In this document: positions 59,635 to 64,000 of the stretch, piece by piece
How positions within the stretch are numbered: the stretch's first letter is position 1
Layout of the letters: each line of letters opens with the position of its first letter
Origin: Rhodospirillales bacterium
Lineage (GTDB): Bacteria; Pseudomonadota; Alphaproteobacteria; Micavibrionales; Micavibrionaceae
Direction of reading: 5' to 3'
Assembly: GCA_020638285.1 (NCBI GenBank)
Contig: JACKIV010000002.1
Coordinates: 124,001-188,000 of the forward strand
Length of the DNA stretch: 64,000 bases
Position numbers and translations under genes: made by a program
Notes under the pieces: generated by a model
The model's database searches: none
Seen by the model: only the letters and a program-made list of their open reading frames with translations
What the model was told of the DNA's origin: nothing

Positions 59635-60381
59635 TTGAAACGATCCGCCCCGGTTTTTGCCGTTGTCCTTGGACTGGCCTTTCTGACAGGCGGGGCTTGT
59701 GCGCACGCAGCGGATAAGTCTTTGACAGAAAAAGATGTTCAGAGGATTGTGGAGACATATCTGCGTGAACATCCTGAAACCATTCTGGAATCTGTCGAGG
59801 CTCACCAGAAGAAGAAATATGAGGAAGAGGTTCAGAAACAAAAAGATAACCTCCAGTCCTATAAGGATTTTTTGCATGATGCGGATGCTCCGTCCGCCGG
59901 GAATCCCAAGGGCGATGTGACCGTTATTGAGTTCTTCGACTATAATTGCGGATATTGCAAACGCGCCTTTCCCGATATTGTGCGCTTGATTGAAACAGAC
60001 CCGAATGTTCGCGTTGTCCTGCGCGACATTCCGATTCTGGGCGATACTTCTGTTTTGGCGGCGAAATGGGCTTTGGCGGCGCATCTTCAAGGCAAATACT
60101 TTGATTTTCACAAGGCCCTGATGGAGCATAACGGCCCGATCGACGAGGCTACGCTTGAGCGTCTGGGGAAATCCGCCGGTCTGGATACGGAAAAACTTCG
60201 GAAAGATGCCGGGAGCGAAGACGTTCAAAAACGCCTGGACAAGGACATGGAAGTTTCCCGCGCCATTGGAATCACCGGAACGCCCGCGTTCATCGTCAAT
60301 GATGATATCGCGCGCGGAGCGGTCGGGTTCGACGGGCTGAAACAGGCCGTTGAAGAGGCTCGTAAAGCGAAGAAGAAATAA
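59635..60381 (+). CDS. Alpha-type DsbA thiol:disulfide oxidoreductase
   Basis: 248 residues from a TTG at 59635, chosen because AAGGAG stands at proper distance and the signal peptide (PVFAVVLGLAFLTGGACAHA) starts here. A helical charged extension (30-80) precedes a thioredoxin fold with active-site Cys105-Gly-Tyr-Cys108 in FFDYNCGYCKRAFPDI and the cis-Pro loop GITGTPAF. The layout matches alphaproteobacterial DsbA proteins with an N-terminal extension, as in ScsC/BdbD-like enzymes. Introduces or shuffles disulphides in the periplasm; the paired cysteines of the pilus protein at 5051-6721 are possible clients. Confidence 0.9.
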   Translation: MKRSAPVFAVVLGLAFLTGGACAHAADKSLTEKDVQRIVETYLREHPETILESVEAHQKKKYEEEVQKQKDNLQSYKDFLHDADAPSAGNPKGDVTVIEFFDYNCGYCKRAFPDIVRLIETDPNVRVVLRDIPILGDTSVLAAKWALAAHLQGKYFDFHKALMEHNGPIDEATLERLGKSAGLDTEKLRKDAGSEDVQKRLDKDMEVSRAIGITGTPAFIVNDDIARGAVGFDGLKQAVEEARKAKKK

Positions 60382-60398
60382 TGCGCTTCGCCAGGGTT

Positions 60399-61499
60399 TT
60401 ATAAGCAAAGAAGCTTCCGTTGGGTGGTCTCGTCCGGCGTGCCGAGAACCGTGATGTGTCCCATCTTTCGACCCTTTCGGACATCATGCTTGCCGTAAAG
60501 ATGGACACATGCGCTTTTTATGTCCAGAAATTTTGTGGCCTGCTCCACGTTTGAGCCGATCAGATTGAGCATGATGGCATCGGAATGGCGAGCGGGATCC
60601 CCCACGGGCAGACCGCAGACGGTTCGGACATGCTGCTCAAACTGTGAAACTGCGCAGGCGTCAATTGTCCAGTGCCCGGAATTGTGGGTCCGCGGGGCGA
60701 TTTCATTCGCCAGAATTCGTCCATCGCGGGTGACAAACATCTCCAGCGCCAGAACGCCGACCAGATCCACTGCTTCGGCAAGGCGTTCACTCAGATCAAG
60801 CGCGGTTTTTGCCATCTCGCCGGGAATGGCCGCGGGGACAGTGCTGCGCGCCAGAATATGGTCCCGGTGTTCGTTCAGGACGGGGCCGTAAACGGCGCAT
60901 TGGCCGAGTTTGTCCCGGGCCACGATCACGGAGATTTCGCAAGTGAAATCAATGTGTTCCTCTAAAATCGCCTCTGATGTTCCAAGACTAATCCATTTTT
61001 CGATCATGTCGCTGTCGAGCCGGACGGTGCATTGGCCTTTGCCATCATAACCAAATCGTGTTGTTTTCAGAACGCCCTGACGCGCTCCCCATCCGAGCAA
61101 CGCCTCGCGGATGCCTTCGGCGCTTGTGATTCGGACCCAGCGAGTTGTGGGGATGTTGATCTCGTTCAGGAACGTTTTTTCGGAAATCCTGTGTTGGGAA
61201 ATTTCCAGAAGGCGATCGTCCGGCAGGACGGGGCGCAGACTCTGCAGATAGCGAATGGATTCAACAGGGATATTTTCGAACTCATACGTAATGACATCGG
61301 CCCTCTCGGACAGAGCCTTCAGGGCTTTTTTGTCCTCAAAAGGGGCCACGATTGTGTCTGCGGCAACCTGTGCGGCGGGACTGTTGGCCTCAGGGGTCAG
61401 GACAACGGTCTGAACGCCGAGGCGCGCCGCCGCCAGCGCCGTCATGCGGCCCAGCTGTCCACCGCCCAGAATGCCAAGGGTTTTGTGGAAAATCGCCAT
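60399..61499 (-). CDS. purK: N5-carboxyaminoimidazole ribonucleotide synthase
   Basis: 366 residues, ATP-grasp family. Converts AIR, bicarbonate and ATP to N5-CAIR in purine synthesis. The N-terminal GILGGGQLGRMTALAAARLG, VITYEFENIPVE, ATP-binding LKTTRFGYDGKGQ, EEHIDFTCEISVIVAR and the metal site ILANEIAPRTHNSGHWTIDAC are diagnostic. purE, the usual neighbour, is not present; the upstream gene on the same strand (3 bases away) encodes a PH-domain membrane protein, an odd partner. Confidence 0.96.
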   Translation of the reverse strand: MAIFHKTLGILGGGQLGRMTALAAARLGVQTVVLTPEANSPAAQVAADTIVAPFEDKKALKALSERADVITYEFENIPVESIRYLQSLRPVLPDDRLLEISQHRISEKTFLNEINIPTTRWVRITSAEGIREALLGWGARQGVLKTTRFGYDGKGQCTVRLDSDMIEKWISLGTSEAILEEHIDFTCEISVIVARDKLGQCAVYGPVLNEHRDHILARSTVPAAIPGEMAKTALDLSERLAEAVDLVGVLALEMFVTRDGRILANEIAPRTHNSGHWTIDACAVSQFEQHVRTVCGLPVGDPARHSDAIMLNLIGSNVEQATKFLDIKSACVHLYGKHDVRKGRKMGHITVLGTPDETTQRKLLCL

Positions 61500-61502
61500 T
61501 CC

Positions 61503-62051
61503 CTAGGAATTCCGCGCCCGGTCGATGGCCTTGCGAAAAGCAACAGGATCAGCGATCTGGGGTAGAATAACTTCCCCGATGCCCATGCCGCGCACGATGA
61601 CGCTGCCGTAATCCAGAATGCGTCCCAGAATGCTCTGGGCCACGTTGACGCCTTCGATTCGGTCGATGCTCATTTCGCCCACATGCCGGGCTACAAGGCC
61701 CCGCTTATAGACGATTCGGGATGTCGTCACCGCGATTTCAGTTGTGACCTTGTTCACCATCATCTGCGCGAATCGGATCAGTCCCATAATGAGCATGAAA
61801 AATGCGCCGAGTTTGATGGCAGGGTGCAGGGCGCGGACCTGATCGATCCATCCTGCCATAGGATCGTAACCGTATGTACTTAGACTAAAACCGGATTTTG
61901 CTTCGACGAAAATCGCTCCGGCCAGAACGACGATGCACAAAACCACGCCCCAGACGATGCTCATGATCGCCTTGAGCGTATACATCCAATGAAATTGTCC
62001 AACATGGACAAGTTCCTCTTCCGGACCCAGAGACTGCTGAACATAAAGCAT
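61503..62051 (-). CDS. Bacterial PH-domain membrane protein
   Basis: 182 residues. Two hydrophobic spans, about 27-50 (LKAIMSIVWGVVLCIVVLAGAIFV) and 78-98 (AIKLGAFFMLIMGLIRFAQMMV), then a bPH2-type domain: TTEIAVTTSRIVYKRGLVARHVGEMSIDRIEGVNVAQSILGRILDYGSVIVRGMGIGEVILPQIADPVAFRKAI, which matches the YdbT/YvbH pattern. Function in bacteria is not well defined. It lies three bases upstream of purK and 15 bases downstream of pfkA, so pfkA, this gene and purK likely form one transcript. Confidence 0.88.
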   Translation of the reverse strand: MLYVQQSLGPEEELVHVGQFHWMYTLKAIMSIVWGVVLCIVVLAGAIFVEAKSGFSLSTYGYDPMAGWIDQVRALHPAIKLGAFFMLIMGLIRFAQMMVNKVTTEIAVTTSRIVYKRGLVARHVGEMSIDRIEGVNVAQSILGRILDYGSVIVRGMGIGEVILPQIADPVAFRKAIDRARNS

Positions 62052-62066
62052 TTCTATGAAGTCATC

Positions 62067-63152
62067 CTATGACACGTCTCCGAATGATATCCCCAAAGTG
62101 CGGGCCGTGTGAACCAGAGAACTGTTAACATCCACAGCCTGATAGGATTTGATCGCATCCTCAATCGGCACGTCCACAACCTCGCGGTTGCGCCAGACGG
62201 CCAGACGGTCGAATTTTCCTGCCGCAATCAGTTCAACGGCCTTTGCGCCAAAGGCGCTGGCGATCAGGCGGTCGCTATAGGTTGGCGCTCCGCCGCGCTG
62301 GACATGGCCCAGAACGGTTACGCGGGTCTCCGATCCTGTCGCTGCAGTGATCTGGGCGCACAGATAGGCGCCGATTCCGCCATAGCGTTTTTCTCCGCCG
62401 GAATGTTCAATCTGAAGGCATTCGCCCGTAGGTTTCTTGACGGCTTCGGAGACGACGACGAGGGCAAAATTCCGGCCTGTGTCTTTGACGGCCTTGATCT
62501 TCTTTGCAACACCTTCAATGCTGTAAGGAATTTCCGGGATCAGGATGACGTCTGCGCCACCCGCAATTCCCGTGGCCAGCGCAATATGACCGGCATCGCG
62601 CCCCATAACCTCTAAAATCATCACACGGTCGTGACTGGCCGCCGTGGGCTGGAGGCGGTCGAGCGCCTCGGTCGCAACGGTCACGGCGGTATCAAATCCG
62701 ATAGAGCTTTCCGTCATGCCCAGATCGTTGTCGATGGTTTTGGGAATACCAACGAGGTTGATCCCGCCCTGCTGGGCCAGACGCCGCAAAATCGCGAAGC
62801 TGCCGTCTCCGCCGATCCCGACGAGGGCATGCAGGCCGAGTTTGTGATAGGCGTCGATCAATTCCTGCGAGCGGTCTTTCGTGGTCCCGTCCGGCATGGG
62901 ATAGGCAAAGGGATAGCCCTTGTTGGTTGTGCCAAGAAGCGTCCCGCCCCGACGCAGAATGGTCCCGTCCAGATCGTCGGCGCGCAAAATACGGATATGT
63001 GGCGGGTCTTCGAACAGACCGGCGGTGCTGTGAAGAATTCCCACCGTTTCCCAGCCCTTGTTGTCGGCGGCAAGAACCACGGCCCGAATGGCGGCGTTCA
63101 GCCCCGCGCAGTCGCCACCACTTGTCAGAATTCCTATGCGCTTCTTGCTCAT
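62067..63152 (-). CDS. pfkA: 6-phosphofructokinase (group III-like)
   Basis: 361 residues from the ATG at 63152. Phosphorylates fructose 6-phosphate. Motifs: IGILTSGGDCAGLNAAIRAVV, GIGGDGS (114-118), GIPKTIDNDL (136-144), MGRDAGHIAL and LGHVQRGGAPT. Gly in GGDGS with Lys in PKTIDND is the mixed pattern: PPi-dependent enzymes usually have Asp-Lys and classical ATP enzymes Gly-Gly, while Gly-Lys enzymes studied so far, such as that of trypanosomes, use ATP. ATP dependence is therefore the better guess. Its presence implies a working Embden-Meyerhof route feeding pflB. Confidence 0.93.
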   Translation of the reverse strand: MSKKRIGILTSGGDCAGLNAAIRAVVLAADNKGWETVGILHSTAGLFEDPPHIRILRADDLDGTILRRGGTLLGTTNKGYPFAYPMPDGTTKDRSQELIDAYHKLGLHALVGIGGDGSFAILRRLAQQGGINLVGIPKTIDNDLGMTESSIGFDTAVTVATEALDRLQPTAASHDRVMILEVMGRDAGHIALATGIAGGADVILIPEIPYSIEGVAKKIKAVKDTGRNFALVVVSEAVKKPTGECLQIEHSGGEKRYGGIGAYLCAQITAATGSETRVTVLGHVQRGGAPTYSDRLIASAFGAKAVELIAAGKFDRLAVWRNREVVDVPIEDAIKSYQAVDVNSSLVHTARTLGISFGDVS

Positions 63153-63311
63153 TTTTATAACCCCGTTGGATGAATTTTTAGTTACTTCGGCATGTCTCAA
63201 TATTTACCATTTTTCTTTCGCAGCGAGACGCACAGTTTTATCGGTTTCGTTCTGTTCTGTCTATCGGGTTTCCAGGGGATTTTTTGTCGCACCTCGCCGG
63301 GAAGAGATTCT

Positions 63312-64000
63312 TCAGCGAGGCGGTGTCAGAAAGGGGGCGAGGGTGTACATATCGGGGTGTGTTTCCCGTGCCTGCGCGCCTGTAAAATTTTGCAAGGCAG
63401 ATTGAAACGAAGCCATCGCGCCAATGGCCGCGCCCTGATCTTCAATGGCCTTGATAATGCGTTCCAGAGGCGTGAGCGGTCTAGGCAAAACCTCAATACT
63501 CAGATCTCTTCGGTCTCCAAGACCAATCTGGCGCGCCGTGTAGTCCAGTGCAGCATCAATTCCGCCCAGTGAATCCACGAGGCCGACTTTCTTCGCCTGA
63601 GCACCTGTCCAGACCCGGCCTCCGGCGATTTTCTCCACTTGATCTACTGGCATCTTTCGTCCTTGCGCCACCCGGTCCACAAAGGCTGTATAAATTTCAT
63701 CAAGCATGGCGTTCATCCGCTCTGCACCTGACGGAGAAAAAGGAGCGTTGAATGTCCAGAAACCGGCATTTTGTCCCCATCGGACCGAATCCCACGTTAC
63801 TCCGATTTTTCCCCATAATCCAGAAAGGTCGAATTTTCCGCCAACGACTCCGATTGACCCGGTCAGGGTGGCTGGCAGGGCGAAGATGGCGTCCGCGGGC
63901 GCAGCGATCCAGTACCCACCGGAAGCCGCCATATCACCCATGGAGACGATAACTTTTTTGTTTTTCTCTCGGGCACGTACAATGGCCCGGCGGATGGTCT
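63312..64000 (-). CDS. sppA: Signal peptide peptidase SppA (S49), C-terminal part
   Basis: The frame is open to the right window edge, so the N-terminus is missing; 229 residues are visible. The catalytic Ser is in MGDMAASGGYWIA, preceded by IRRAIVRAREKNKKVIVS. LPATLTGSIGVVGGKFDL and AQGRKMPVDQVEKIAGGRVWTGAQAKKVGLVDSLGG, which holds the Lys of the Ser-Lys dyad region, are family text. Degrades leftover signal peptides in the inner membrane. The 160 bases between its stop and pfkA hold no gene. Confidence 0.9.
   Translation of the reverse strand, partial: TIRRAIVRAREKNKKVIVSMGDMAASGGYWIAAPADAIFALPATLTGSIGVVGGKFDLSGLWGKIGVTWDSVRWGQNAGFWTFNAPFSPSGAERMNAMLDEIYTAFVDRVAQGRKMPVDQVEKIAGGRVWTGAQAKKVGLVDSLGGIDAALDYTARQIGLGDRRDLSIEVLPRPLTPLERIIKAIEDQGAAIGAMASFQSALQNFTGAQARETHPDMYTLAPFLTPPR

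Noticed and set aside
1..64000. CRISPR arrays, tRNA or rRNA genes, insertion sequences, prophage genes
   Set aside because: No spaced direct repeats, cloverleaf-like sequences, transposase motifs or phage structural genes were found on reading both strands.

Overview
The window reads as a chromosomal segment of an alphaproteobacterium. Evidence: a CarD/CdnL regulator, a eukaryote-type NADP isocitrate dehydrogenase, an alpha-type DsbA, a DUF2336-like protein, a flagellin of the alphaproteobacterial short-core type, and an RNase E with a long Arg/Gly-rich tail. Lineage below class cannot be fixed from sequence alone; an uncultured Micavibrionales- or Rhodospirillales-like bacterium would fit. 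Aerobic-type genes (class Ia nrdA, ubiE, a NuoE-like subunit) sit beside pflBA, so the organism is probably a facultative anaerobe able to ferment pyruvate. It has a flagellin and a pilus/secretion machine. No tRNA, rRNA, CRISPR array, insertion sequence or prophage was found.

Layout. 1-9574 (minus strand): a type IVb-pilus-like or type II-secretion-like operon. In transcription order it holds a single-domain response regulator, a lipoprotein secretin with a long Pro-rich tail, a periplasmic protein joining three Ig-like repeats to a PilP-like end, a GspE/PilB ATPase broken by several compensating frameshifts, a GspF/PilC platform, two bitopic accessory proteins and a truncated pilin-like protein. 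9880-12437 (plus): a prepilin peptidase without a methylase domain, a CaiB-type CoA-transferase and a LolD-like ATPase. 12520-14577: a 685-residue protein that appears to carry two GGDEF-fold domains, the first keeping a GGDEV motif and the second degenerate. 14689-23610: ubiE, a small anchored acidic protein, carD, a HAD phosphatase and phosphohexomutase, rplK-rplA, a candidate small RNA, several small proteins and zapE.

23796-30953: amiC divergent from rne, two tiny divergent ORFs, a mercaptopyruvate sulfurtransferase and a DUF2336-like protein. 31047-35160: a TPR-methyltransferase divergent from flagellin. 35260-44975: a solitary nuoE, pflA/pflB, an aminotransferase, thyA-folA-SCP2 and leuC. 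45003-51073: NfeD and stomatin partners, GNAT, lytic transglycosylase and Smr genes. 51188-55668: nrdA behind a pair of NrdR-like boxes, then icd coupled to an L,D-transpeptidase. 55986-64000: a FlaG-like protein, parA-parB-anmK, dsbA, purK, a PH-domain protein, a phosphofructokinase and a partial sppA.

Most of the window is housekeeping sequence. The parts that deserve a second look are the pilus cluster with its broken ATPase and repeat-embedded start, the double GGDEF-like protein, the flagellin/TPR-methyltransferase pair, the paired NrdR boxes, and the same palindromic repeat family embedded in the 5' ends of two genes.
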